Source: Fen-549 sp964636655
GTDB lineage: Bacteria > Actinomycetota > Thermoleophilia > Gaiellales > Gaiellaceae
Reading direction: 5' to 3'
Assembly: GCA_964636655.1 (NCBI GenBank)
Contig: CAZWTK010000002.1
Span: 1 to 64,000, forward strand
DNA: 64,000 nucleotides
Position numbers and translations under genes: made by a program. Below are positions 33,589 through 42,338 of this stretch, in pieces. Position 1 is the stretch's first letter. Each line of letters opens with the position of its first letter. The notes under the pieces are model-generated. The model was given only the letters and a program-made list of their open reading frames with translations. It did not search any database and was not told the origin of the DNA.

Positions 33589-33856
33589 CAACATACCGGC
33601 GTTTTCACGCTCGCACTGGTCGGAGACCTCGGGCACTCTCGAGGGGAATCACCAGAGTCCTCGACGCCCTCGCCTCCTCAGCCTGTGTGCGAGCGGCGTC
33701 TCTGGTTAGAACCAAGGAAGCTTGCCTCTCACGAGTCTCACCTCCTCCCCTGGCGTCGGTGCTGGGAAAAGGCCCAAAAAGTCGAGGAAAGAAGTAGAAT
33801 GACAATTGACAGCTAGTTCATCGTTGACTTGACGCTGAGGGCTTAGCCCCGGTTGA

Positions 33857-35194
33857 ATGGAGCTCATGAACGACCCGAAGAGAGAGCCGACAGAGACGCT
33901 CGGTGAGCGACTGCGGCGGCTCCGAAAAGAGCGAGGCCTCTCGCAGCAGTCGATCTCAGGCCCAGGCCTGACGACTGCACACATCTCACGCATCGAGGCG
34001 GGCTTGCGGCGCCCGTCGGTACGAGCGATTCGAGCGCTCGCAAAAAAGCTCGATGTGACTCCCGAATATCTCGAGACCGGCACGCAGCTTGGCCCGCGCG
34101 GCGACCTCGAGCTACGAATCGCCGATGCCGAGCTTGAACTGCGCATCGGTGCCCATCCGGAGGCGACGGCAGAGAACCTGTGGCGTCTCATCTCCGAGGC
34201 ACGTGCCCTTGGCGACCCGCTGATCACGGCTCGAGCCGTGGCCGCACTCGGCGTCGCGCTCAGTGCGACGTCCTCCTATACCGAAGCAATCCCACTACTG
34301 GAGGAAGCGATCGCTTTCCCCACGATCAGACCGGCCCTACGACCCGATGTCTACTTAGCCCTTGCACGCGCGCAGAGCGCTGCCGGGAACCCCGCGGAGA
34401 GCATTCGCGTGCTCGAGACGTCGCTCGGCTTCGTGCGCGAGTACGCAAGCGAGTACGTCGGCGCCTACATGCGCTTCGCGGTTCACCTGAGCTATGCACT
34501 GACCGACGCCGGACGCTTCGAGGAGGCGCGAGCCGTACTCGAGAAGGCGATGGAAGAGCATGGCGACGACTGCGACAGGCGTGCCCAGGTGTCGAACTAC
34601 TGGACGCTGGCGCGTATCGCGGCGATGTCCGGCGAGACTCCCGCCGCGCTTGATCACATGCGACGTGCGATCGCATTGCTCGAGGCCGACGAGGACTCAC
34701 TCGCGCTGGCCAAGGCCGAGGGTGCCTACGGCCAGATCCTCGTTATCGACGGTCGCTTCGAGGAGGCTCGTGGTCCTCTGGACAACTGCGTGAGCGCCCT
34801 CGAGCGTGCCGGAAGGAGCGACGACCTCGGCCTGTTCGTGACCGATCAGGCGATCTGCGCCGCCGAGCTTGGCGACGTGGACGAGGCCGAGCGATTGGCC
34901 AACAAGGCACTGAAGCTGCTCGAACAGAGCCCGCGTGAACAGGGTGGAGCCGTTGGCGCTCTGGCCCTTGCGCGTGCCTTCAAGAAAGACGCGACGGGCG
35001 CTGAGCCGCTCTTCGCGCGGGCAGTAGATCTACTCGAGCAGGACAGTCAGTTCGCGGAAGCGGGCCGGTTCTGTCGTGCCTGGGCGTCACTACTAGGCGA
35101 TCAGGATCGCCGTGACGAGGCGGCGAAGCTGGTTGCGAGAGCCGACGAGCTCGAGAAACGAGTGAGTCCGCACTCGCTACGCCCCTCGAGCTGA
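33857..35194 (+). CDS. XRE-family HTH regulator with TPR domain
   Basis: 445 residues. The N-terminal XRE helix-turn-helix (LGERLRRLRKERGLSQQSIS ... HISRIEAGLRRPSVRAIRALAKKL, ~15-70) is followed by about eight TPR-like repeats to the end. This is the architecture of RRNPP-like or similar ligand-responsive regulators. It is transcribed away from ribE across an AT-rich gap with TTGACA at 33806, so it may regulate itself or the rib operon. ATG 33866 is an alternative start with GGAG upstream. No secreted peptide gene is seen next to it. Confidence 0.85.
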   Translation: MELMNDPKREPTETLGERLRRLRKERGLSQQSISGPGLTTAHISRIEAGLRRPSVRAIRALAKKLDVTPEYLETGTQLGPRGDLELRIADAELELRIGAHPEATAENLWRLISEARALGDPLITARAVAALGVALSATSSYTEAIPLLEEAIAFPTIRPALRPDVYLALARAQSAAGNPAESIRVLETSLGFVREYASEYVGAYMRFAVHLSYALTDAGRFEEARAVLEKAMEEHGDDCDRRAQVSNYWTLARIAAMSGETPAALDHMRRAIALLEADEDSLALAKAEGAYGQILVIDGRFEEARGPLDNCVSALERAGRSDDLGLFVTDQAICAAELGDVDEAERLANKALKLLEQSPREQGGAVGALALARAFKKDATGAEPLFARAVDLLEQDSQFAEAGRFCRAWASLLGDQDRRDEAAKLVARADELEKRVSPHSLRPSS

Positions 35195-35284
35195 CAAACG
35201 AAACCCACGAAAGCCGCCGGCGATGAGCGGGCCGCGAAAGTAGAATCGCGGCTCGCCTCTCGCACGCTCGATTCGGGGGATAAA

Positions 35285-35701
35285 TTGGAAAAGGCAAGGC
35301 TCGACAACGTCGCTCCGGTGCTCGTCTCGCCCAACATCAGGCGGACCGCCGATTACTACCGTGACGTCCTCGATTTCGACTTGGTGGAGCACTACGAGAG
35401 TCCCGAGCCGTTCGCCACGCTTTACCGAGACAGCGTCGAATTCGTCGTGGTGCAGGCCGCGCGGGGCCGGGTCGAGTCCAACAGCGCACGCTACGGCGCC
35501 GGCTACGACGCCTACCTCGACCCCGAGACCGTCGCCGGGGTTGATCTGCTCTACGAGGAGTTGCGCGGAAACGGCGCCCAAATCGCCGCCGCTCCGGCGA
35601 TGACGCCCTACGGCAGCTACGAGTTCGTGCTCGAGGACATCGACGGCCGGCGAATCGGGATCGGTCGGATCAAAGACGAGCACGTCTTCTTCAAACGCTG
35701 A
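35285..35701 (+). CDS. VOC (glyoxalase/bleomycin-resistance) family protein
   Basis: 138 residues from TTG 35285, after GGGGGAT. Paired beta-alpha-beta-beta-beta modules: APVLVSPNIRRTADYYRDVLDFDLVEHY and the C-terminal YGSYEFVLEDIDGRRIGIGR. A metal-dependent lyase or dioxygenase or a drug-binding protein are all possible; the ligand residues do not tell which. Confidence 0.85.
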   Translation: MEKARLDNVAPVLVSPNIRRTADYYRDVLDFDLVEHYESPEPFATLYRDSVEFVVVQAARGRVESNSARYGAGYDAYLDPETVAGVDLLYEELRGNGAQIAAAPAMTPYGSYEFVLEDIDGRRIGIGRIKDEHVFFKR

Positions 35702-35744
35702 GCCCGAGTAGCGCCCCGATCGCCACGTGCTGCGTGGCTGCAGC

Positions 35745-35804
35745 GTAGGATCCGGGCGCCTATACCCATCCCCACTCTCCCACGGGGCGGGAAACGGTAT
35801 CGAG
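35745..35804 (+). repeat. dispersed GC-rich repeat, copy A
   Basis: The consensus GTAGG-n-GGCGCC ... CCCACC/T ... CTCCCACGGGGCGG-n-A-n-ACGGTA-n-C occurs three times in the window. This copy lies between the convergent VOC and ribD genes. Confidence 0.75.
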
Positions 35805-35903
35805 AGAACACGTACGCAGAGGCGACGACTTCGTGCCGGTTTCAGCCCTGCGAAGAGTGAGCGCTGCTACCCCGGCGCCCCATCCAGCCGGTCTCGTCCC
35901 GAA

Positions 35904-36878
35904 TCAGGGTTCGTGAATGTAGGCGCCGATCAGCACGTCCTCGCCAATTCGCTCGGTACTCACGCGCGAGAGCCTGAGCGGATGGGCCAGCTCGCCGAAG
36001 AGCTCGGGCCCGGCGCCGGCGAGGTGCGGCGTTACAAACACGAGCAGCTTGTCGATGAGGTCGGCCTCGACGAAGGCGGTGGCGAGCGTGGGCCCGCCTT
36101 CGAGCAGGAGCGACTGCACGCCCTCACGCGCCAGCGCCGAAAGCTCCTCGGTGATCGGGCCGGAACGGAGCTCGAGTTCGGATCCCTCCGGCAGCGGCCC
36201 CTTACCGAATGCCAGGCGCCGCGGCTGGCGCTCGGCGCCAACATCGCGAGCATCCAGTCGAGGCGAATCGCTCAGAACGGTGCCCATCCCGACGCCAACC
36301 GCGTCGGAAGAGGCACGCAGTTCGTGCACTAGCCGGCGCGACGCCTCACCCGATAGCCAGCGTGAGCCAGGCAGGGTCACGCGTCCGTCCAGCGTGGCCG
36401 CGACCTTGTAGGTGACGAAGGGGCGCCCGGTAGAGATCCACGTGCGCCAGGCCTCGTTCTGCCGGCGGGCGCGGAAGGCGATCTCGCCTTCCGCCACCTC
36501 GACCGCCAACCCGGCCTCGCGCAATCTGGCCAGCCCACTTCCCGAGACCTTGGGGTTCGGGTCTTCGGCAGCCGCGACGACCCGCGCGATGCCGGCCTCG
36601 ATGATCCGCTCGCAACAGGGGCCGGTGAGGCCCGTGAAGCAACAGGGCTCGAGCGTGACGATCATCATCGCTCCGCGGGCGCGACCTGCGGCCTGCTCCA
36701 GCGCGGCAATCTCGGCGTGCGGCCCGCCCGCTCGCTCGTGCCAGCCCTTCCCTACCACCTCGCCGTCTTTCACGATCAGCGCTCCGACGATCGGGTTCGG
36801 CTGTGTCTTCCCGCGCCCTCGCTCGGCCAGCTCGAGCGCCCGCTCGATCAGCTCTTCCTCGCCCTGGCTCTGATTCAC
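35904..36878 (-). CDS. ribD: bifunctional riboflavin deaminase/reductase RibD
   Basis: 324 residues. The deaminase domain (1-145) has the zinc motif HAE and EPCCFTGLTGPC; the second position usually reads H-x-G-R/T-P-P-C, so the His after the first Cys pair is replaced by Phe. The reductase domain (~150-324) begins RPFVTYKVAATLDGRV and has LLLEGGPTLATAF. Separated from ribE-ribBA-ribH by the plus-strand XRE and VOC genes. Confidence 0.95.
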   Translation of the reverse strand: MNQSQGEEELIERALELAERGRGKTQPNPIVGALIVKDGEVVGKGWHERAGGPHAEIAALEQAAGRARGAMMIVTLEPCCFTGLTGPCCERIIEAGIARVVAAAEDPNPKVSGSGLARLREAGLAVEVAEGEIAFRARRQNEAWRTWISTGRPFVTYKVAATLDGRVTLPGSRWLSGEASRRLVHELRASSDAVGVGMGTVLSDSPRLDARDVGAERQPRRLAFGKGPLPEGSELELRSGPITEELSALAREGVQSLLLEGGPTLATAFVEADLIDKLLVFVTPHLAGAGPELFGELAHPLRLSRVSTERIGEDVLIGAYIHEP

Positions 36879-36892
36879 TGCGGCAGCGCCCC

Positions 36893-37579
36893 TCAGGCCA
36901 GCGCCGTGACCAGCCGGCGATAGGCGCGAACGACGTCCTCACGACCAAAGATGCTGGAGCCGGCGACGAACAGGTTCGCTCCGGCCTCGTACGCCTGGCG
37001 GATCGTGTCGGGACCGATTCCACCGTCGACCTGAATGTGCATGTGCGCGGGGAGGAGCTCGCGCAGCTCGCGGATGCGCTCGAGCGACTCGGGCATGAAC
37101 TTCTGGCCCGAGTAGCCGGGATTGATGCTCATGCAGAGCACGAGGTCGACACCGGCCGCGATCGCTGCGGTCGCCGCCTTGGCCACCCGCGTCTCGGGAT
37201 TGAAGGCCAGCCCGACCTCGAGACCGTGCTCGCGAGCCTGGGCAACGACGTCGCGTAGACGATCGCCGACGACTTCGTAATGGACGGTGACGCTGTCGCC
37301 GCCGGCCTGGGCGAAGGCGGCGAAGTGACGCTGGGGCTCGACGATCATCAGATGACAGTCGACCACGCCGCCGGCGGCGTGAATGACCGGCGCGATCGAC
37401 TCGAGCACGATTGGCCCCGTGGTGATCGGCGCCACGAATTGACCGTCGCCGACATCGAACTGAAAGATCCGTACCCCACCCCGAAGCAGAATCTCGAGTT
37501 GCTCGCCGAGGCAGGAGAAATCGGCGGCGTAGATCGAGGGCTCGATCTCGGCGGTCCTCACCCACTCCTTCCAGGACAT
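36893..37579 (-). CDS. rpe: ribulose-phosphate 3-epimerase (variant metal site)
   Basis: 228 residues, TIM-barrel epimerase of the pentose-phosphate pathway: PSIYAADFSCLGEQL, CHLMI, MSINPGYSGQKF, QVDGGIGPDTI, VAGSSIFG. The usual metal-binding H-x-D-V-M-D-G reads Q-F-D-V-G-D-G here: Q40 replaces the ligand His and a Gly replaces the Met. The other ligands (D42, H76 and D in VDGG) remain. It is one of the rsmB-rpe-ribD group, typical of actinobacteria. Activity is probable but the metal site deserves a check. Confidence 0.92.
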   Translation of the reverse strand: MSWKEWVRTAEIEPSIYAADFSCLGEQLEILLRGGVRIFQFDVGDGQFVAPITTGPIVLESIAPVIHAAGGVVDCHLMIVEPQRHFAAFAQAGGDSVTVHYEVVGDRLRDVVAQAREHGLEVGLAFNPETRVAKAATAAIAAGVDLVLCMSINPGYSGQKFMPESLERIRELRELLPAHMHIQVDGGIGPDTIRQAYEAGANLFVAGSSIFGREDVVRAYRRLVTALA

Positions 37580-37603
37580 AGCCCGGATCTTAGTTAGGAC
37601 GCA

Positions 37604-39127
37604 TCACGGGATGAGCGCTTGGCCGTAGATCCCGGTCAGCTTTTCGCGCACACGGGCGATGAAGGGCTCGGGATCGATCGCAGCGGCGCCGAGCACTCTT
37701 TCCTGCAACTCCCTGGGCGTGAACTTCATCCCGTGCCGGTGAACGTTCTCACGCAGCCACTCGCGCAGCGAGCCGAACTCGCCGCGGCCGATCTCCTCCG
37801 GCAGCTCTGTCAGCTCGCTCGTGATGTGCTGCCAGAGTTGGGATGCGCGCAGGTGGCCGAGCGAGTAGGTGGGGAAGTAACCGAGCGATCCCTGACCCCA
37901 GTGCACGTCCTGGAGCACACCGAGCCGATCGTCGGGCACCTCGAGGCCGAGGTAGTCGTGCATGCGCTGGTTCCAGGCGGCGGGCAGATCGCTCAGCGCC
38001 AGCTCGCCCGAGAGCATCTCCTGCTCGAGCTCGAAGCGGAGGATCACATGCAGACTGTAGGTCGTCTCGTCGGCCTCGACACGGATGAAATCTGGATGGA
38101 CTTTATTCACCATCGCGTAGATCTCGGCGGCGCCGAGCGAGCCGAGCTCGTCGGGGAAGATCCCCGCCAGCTCGGGCGCGAACCGCTCCCAGAAGGGAAG
38201 GCCGCGGGCGATCAGGTTCTCCCAGAGCAGGCTCTGCGACTCATGCCAGCCGAGCGAGACGCCGCGGGCGAGCACGGTCGAGTCGAGCTCGGGGGCGATC
38301 TGGCGCTCGTAGAGGCCGTGCCCGAACTCGTGCACGCTCGAGAACAGGCTTTCCAGCCCATCGACCTCGTAGCGCGTGCTCAGGCGAATGTCGGAGATGG
38401 CGATAGCGGTCTCAAAGGGGTGGACGGTCGTATCGAGGCGCCAGGAATCGGACGCGAAGCCGAGGTGGGTAAGCACACGCCGCTCGATCTGCTGCAGCCC
38501 GGCGACTGGAAATCGGCGGCGAAGCGGCGCATCGTCGACGGCATCTGAAGCCGCCACCGCACGCACCAGCGGAATCAGCACCTCCTTCAGGCGGGCGAAG
38601 ATGGGTCGGATCTCGGCTGCGGTCATCCCCTGCTCGAACTCATCGAGCAGCGCGTCGTAGGGCTCCGTCTCGGGAGCCATGCACTCGATGTAGCGCCGCT
38701 TCAGCTCGAGCGTCTTCTCCAGGTAGGGTTGGAAGGAGGCAAAGTCGCTCTTCTGGCGGGCCTCAACCCAGACCGGGTATGACTCCGAGGCGGCCCGCGT
38801 CAGCGCCGCGCGCAGGTCCCTCGGCACCTTGACTTCCCGCTCGTACTCGTAGCGCGCGACCTTGACCAGCCTGGCGTCGTCGGAGTCGGGATCGAGTGCC
38901 GCCACGACCGGCTCGGCCGCGTCGAGCAGCTTTCCCAGCTCGACCGATGTGGCCCGCTCGTGCATCAGCCGACCGAGCGTCGAGAGCTGATCGGCCCGGG
39001 CGGCGGCGCCGCCGGGCGGCATCATCACCTGCTGATCCCAGGCCAGAAGCGAGGCGACGCGACCGAGATCCTTGAGCACGCCCAGCTCGCGCTTCAGCTC
39101 ATCGAGTGCTCCGGCTGCCGCAGACAT
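37604..39127 (-). CDS. M32-family metallocarboxypeptidase (thermostable carboxypeptidase 1)
   Basis: 507 residues, full family length. Zinc motif HEFGHGLYERQ (H266, E267, H270), the third-ligand segment SLGWHESQSLLWEN (E296), and the family's AWDQQVMMPPGG near the N-terminus and DVHWGQGSLGYFPTYSLG near residue 425. It trims C-terminal residues of peptides in the cytoplasm. It is inserted between rsmB and rpe. Confidence 0.95.
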   Translation of the reverse strand: MSAAAGALDELKRELGVLKDLGRVASLLAWDQQVMMPPGGAAARADQLSTLGRLMHERATSVELGKLLDAAEPVVAALDPDSDDARLVKVARYEYEREVKVPRDLRAALTRAASESYPVWVEARQKSDFASFQPYLEKTLELKRRYIECMAPETEPYDALLDEFEQGMTAAEIRPIFARLKEVLIPLVRAVAASDAVDDAPLRRRFPVAGLQQIERRVLTHLGFASDSWRLDTTVHPFETAIAISDIRLSTRYEVDGLESLFSSVHEFGHGLYERQIAPELDSTVLARGVSLGWHESQSLLWENLIARGLPFWERFAPELAGIFPDELGSLGAAEIYAMVNKVHPDFIRVEADETTYSLHVILRFELEQEMLSGELALSDLPAAWNQRMHDYLGLEVPDDRLGVLQDVHWGQGSLGYFPTYSLGHLRASQLWQHITSELTELPEEIGRGEFGSLREWLRENVHRHGMKFTPRELQERVLGAAAIDPEPFIARVREKLTGIYGQALIP

Positions 39128-39438
39128 AGACGGAACACTATCTACGAGCCGAGATTATTGGTAGATGTCCGTTTTGGACAGGTTGAACAGTCGGCTCGAG
39201 CCTCTCCTGCAGCTTGCAGCACGTCACGTCAACCTCCGCACGTCTGCCTGGGAGTTTTGTCTCGAAGGCGGTGCATTCTCGTGCGTTTTTCTTCGATACC
39301 GTTCCCCGCCCCGTGGGAGGGTGGGGGGTGGAGAGGTGGGTACGGCGCCCCTACCGCGAGAAGTGAGTCTTCGTTCCGCTCCAAGCTCTGAGGAGGAGAT
39401 ACGGGTCAAGGTGCCCAGCGGCGGATATGCGGGTGGTT
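39128..39438. other. 311-nt gap between rsmB and the carboxypeptidase gene
   Basis: It holds copy B of the dispersed repeat (39291-39354). No supported gene: the plus-strand frame across it has no ribosome site and is broken up by the repeat. Confidence 0.6.
39291..39354 (-). repeat. dispersed GC-rich repeat, copy B
   Basis: On the minus strand it reads GTAGGGGCGCC ... CCACCCTCCCACGGGGCGG-GGAACGGTATC, the same unit as at 35745 and 59223. It lies between two minus-strand genes. Confidence 0.75.
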
Positions 39439-40686
39439 CTAGACGACCCGCAACCGCGCCACAAAAAACCCGCTGGTTCTATGAACGTGCGGCAGCGTGA
39501 GCAGAAACTCGGGATGGTGCGGATGGGAGAACTCCGGCCAGAGCTCGCCCAGGGGCTCGGGCTCGAGGCCGGAGGCCGCGACGACGTCCTCGTTCTCCTC
39601 ACGGTTGATCGTGCAGACCGAGTAGGTGACGGTCCCGCCGGGGCGGACACGAACGGCCGCGGCGCGCAAGAGACTCAGCTGCAACTCGGCCAACGGGTGT
39701 GAACGCCAGCGCAGGTCGGGGCGGCTGGCGAGCACGCCCAACCCCGAGCAGGGTGCGTCCACCAGAGCGCGGTCGAAGCCGTTCAGCCCGGGCGCCAGTT
39801 CGAGCGCGTCGGCGGTCAGGACGCGCACCGCGCCCGCGCCGAGGCGGCGGCAGTTCTCGTCCAGCTCGCGGGCGCGGCCCTCGTGCTTCTCGATCGCGGT
39901 CACCTCGGCGCCGAGCGCGGCCAGCTGTGTCGTCTTGCCACCCGGCGCCGCGCACAGGTCGAGCACCCGCTCACCCGCGCGGGCGCCCACGGCCAGCCCG
40001 GCCAGCTGCGAGCCGCGGCTCTGCGGCCAGACGAGGCCGTCGGTAAGGGCCTTCTCGTCCACCCGCTTGACCACGAGCGCGCCCGGTATTAGTGGATCAG
40101 GATCGCCCGCGACGTCGCCTCGCTTGAGCGTGTTTCTGCGCACCGCCGTCTCGGCCGACTCGTTCTGGGCGTGCAGTAGCGACGGGGCGTCGTCGGGGCC
40201 GAGCTCGCGCCAGAAGGTCTCGGCGATCCAGTCGGGATAGGAATAGCGCAGCGCCGCTTCGCGCGGCGTCCACTCGGGCAGATTCTCGATCAGCACGCGG
40301 GCGCCCTCGCTCAGGCGTCGCATGATCGCGTTCGTGAATCCGATCACGTGCTTAGGTCCGTACTCTCGCACCAGCTCGACCGACTCGTTGACGGCGGCGT
40401 GCGCCGGGATGCCCGCGGAAAAGGCGAGCTGATAGGCACCGAGCCGGAGCGCCGCGCGCACGGGCGGATCGAGCGTTCCCGGCGAGCGCTTGCCGAGCTC
40501 GTTGATGGCGTGGTCGAGCGTGCGAACGCGTTGCACGGTGCCGTAGGCCAGCCTTTGTGCCAGCGCGCGGTCGCGCTCGTTCAGCTTCCTCGCCTCGGCG
40601 GCGAAGGCGCGGTCGGCGTACGCCTCCTGCTCGAAGACACGCAGGATCGTCTTGAAGGCGGCGCGGCGTGCGGGCGAGACAGACAT
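39439..40686 (-). CDS. rsmB: 16S rRNA (cytosine-967-C5)-methyltransferase RsmB
   Basis: 415 residues. N-terminal NusB-like RNA-binding domain (1-130, NERDRALAQRLAYGTVQR), then the SAM fold VLDLCAAPGGKTTQLAAL. Catalytic cysteines lie in VDAPCSGLGVLASRPDLRW and TYSVCTINREENE. It overlaps nothing, but lies 5 nt after fmt in the def-fmt-rsmB operon order. Confidence 0.95.
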   Translation of the reverse strand: MSVSPARRAAFKTILRVFEQEAYADRAFAAEARKLNERDRALAQRLAYGTVQRVRTLDHAINELGKRSPGTLDPPVRAALRLGAYQLAFSAGIPAHAAVNESVELVREYGPKHVIGFTNAIMRRLSEGARVLIENLPEWTPREAALRYSYPDWIAETFWRELGPDDAPSLLHAQNESAETAVRRNTLKRGDVAGDPDPLIPGALVVKRVDEKALTDGLVWPQSRGSQLAGLAVGARAGERVLDLCAAPGGKTTQLAALGAEVTAIEKHEGRARELDENCRRLGAGAVRVLTADALELAPGLNGFDRALVDAPCSGLGVLASRPDLRWRSHPLAELQLSLLRAAAVRVRPGGTVTYSVCTINREENEDVVAASGLEPEPLGELWPEFSHPHHPEFLLTLPHVHRTSGFFVARLRVV

Positions 40687-40691
40687 GGTTA

Positions 40692-41510
40692 CTAGCGCAG
40701 GCCGCGCAGGTAGTCCGCCGCGGCCATTCGCTTCTTTCCCTCGGGTTGCACCTCCAGCAGCTCGAGTCCGCCGGCCACGAGCGCCGAGTCGGGCTCGGCC
40801 CGGCGAGCGCGCCAGACGAGTAGGCGGCGGCCGTCGAGCTCGGCGCGGGCCCCGATGTGCGGCGAGAGGGCGCGGATGCGATTGAGGCTCTCCTCGGGCG
40901 GGCGCGTCCAGTCGAGCTCGCGATCCTCCGGCTCTATCTTGGCCGCGTAGCAGGCTCCCTCATCGGGCTGGGGCTGGAAGGACGGATCGGGCAGAACCCC
41001 GTCCAGCAGCGTGACCGCGAGCGCCGCCGTCTTCTCGAAGACCGAGCCTGCGTCGTCCTCGGGGGTAAGCGGGAAAGCGGCCTGGGCGGCGATCGGCCCC
41101 GCGTCGAGTTCCTTGACGGTCTGGTGGATCGTCACCCCGGTCTCGGCGTCGCCGGCCATAAGCGTCCGCTCGACCGGCGCCGCCCCGCGCCAGCGCGGTA
41201 GAAGCGACGGATGGACGTTGAGCCAGAGCGACCGCTCGAGCTGGGCTTCGGGGATCAGGACGCCGTAGGCGGCCAGGACGACGGTGTCGGCCTCGAGCCG
41301 AAAGGAGGCGTCGAGCGTTTCGGGCTGGAGCACCGGGATGCCGAGGCGACCCGCCACCACTTTCGCCGCCGGCGGACGGAGCTTTCGTCCGCGCCCAGCC
41401 GGACGGTCGGGGCGGGTGAGGAGGAAGGCGATCTCGCGCCGGGCGGCCAGTCCCTCCAGAACGTAGGCGCCGAAGGGCGCGGTCGCGGCGACAGCGAGAC
41501 GGTCAGCCAC
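40692..41510 (-). CDS. fmt: methionyl-tRNA formyltransferase
   Basis: 272 residues. It formylates initiator Met-tRNA. Motifs: RPDRPAGRGRKLRPP, LNVHPSLLPRWRGAAPVERTLMAGD and GVTIHQTVKELDAGPIAAQ. Slightly short because the C-terminal OB domain is compact. The N-terminus lacks the usual FMGTPEFA and reads AATAPFGAYVLEGL. Six nt after def. Confidence 0.94.
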   Translation of the reverse strand: MADRLAVAATAPFGAYVLEGLAARREIAFLLTRPDRPAGRGRKLRPPAAKVVAGRLGIPVLQPETLDASFRLEADTVVLAAYGVLIPEAQLERSLWLNVHPSLLPRWRGAAPVERTLMAGDAETGVTIHQTVKELDAGPIAAQAAFPLTPEDDAGSVFEKTAALAVTLLDGVLPDPSFQPQPDEGACYAAKIEPEDRELDWTRPPEESLNRIRALSPHIGARAELDGRRLLVWRARRAEPDSALVAGGLELLEVQPEGKKRMAAADYLRGLR

Positions 41511-41516
41511 GGAGCC

Positions 41517-42089
41517 TCACCGAGAGCCGGCGAGAACCGCCCGCGGCCGCAGCACGGCGAGAGCCTCCCGACGTGCTTCGGGCGTTGTGCGGTCGAAGGT
41601 CAGAACTCCGTTCAAGTGATCGACCTCGTGCTGGACGGCACGCGCGGGAAGGCCGTCGAGCTCGAGCTTCAGCTTCGTTCCGTCCACTCCCTGCCCTTCG
41701 AGGCGGACCGAGACCGCCCGCTCGACCGGAACCAGCACGCCGGGAAGGGAGAGGCAGCCCTCCTCGTCGGTCTCCAACTCGTCGCCGAGCGGAGTGATGC
41801 GGGGGTTGACGATCGCCTGCGCCGACTCGTCCTCACCCAGCTCGATCGTGAACATGCGCTGCAGGCTGCCGACCTGGTTCGCCGCGAGGCCAACGCCGAC
41901 GGCGTCGTGCATCAGCGCGATCATCCGCGCGGCCTGCTGCGCCAGCGCCTCGTCGAAAACCTCCACCTCGCGGGCGCGCATGCGCAGCACCGGGTCGGGA
42001 TACTGGCGGACCTGCGCCAGCGCCGTCCTTCGCTTGGCCTCGCGCTCGGCGTCGCGCTCGGCGCTCTCGATTTGCTCACTGTCGGCCAT
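41517..42089 (-). CDS. def: peptide deformylase
   Basis: 190 residues. All three deformylase motifs are intact: GVGLAANQVG, EGCLSLPG (metal Cys) and QHEVDHLNG (metal His pair and Glu). An extended N-terminus of ~25 charged residues precedes the core. It removes the formyl group added through Fmt, encoded next. Confidence 0.96.
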   Translation of the reverse strand: MADSEQIESAERDAEREAKRRTALAQVRQYPDPVLRMRAREVEVFDEALAQQAARMIALMHDAVGVGLAANQVGSLQRMFTIELGEDESAQAIVNPRITPLGDELETDEEGCLSLPGVLVPVERAVSVRLEGQGVDGTKLKLELDGLPARAVQHEVDHLNGVLTFDRTTPEARREALAVLRPRAVLAGSR

Positions 42090-42338
42090 CGGGAGGGATT
42101 CTACGCTGCAGACGCTGAGTCACCGCGCCTGGCGGAGCCGATCGGCAAGGAACACCGCCTTTGCCATGAGCTCGACTCAATGCGATGGTGTGCCGATACT
42201 GCAACGATCTTCGACATGAACTGAAACCGGCGTCAGACGTCGTTCAGAAGTGCCGGGGATTGTCAAGACGAACCGGTCACAGAACGGTGTTTTCTTTCGA
42301 GTAGCTACCGGCGAGCCGCGGCTCCACCGATGCACCTC

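Noticed and set aside
33561..33720. Possible FMN riboswitch upstream of ribE
   Set aside because: A fragment like CTGGTGATTCC is present, but the other RFN-conserved blocks (such as CCGACGGT) are not found, so only a hairpin is reported.
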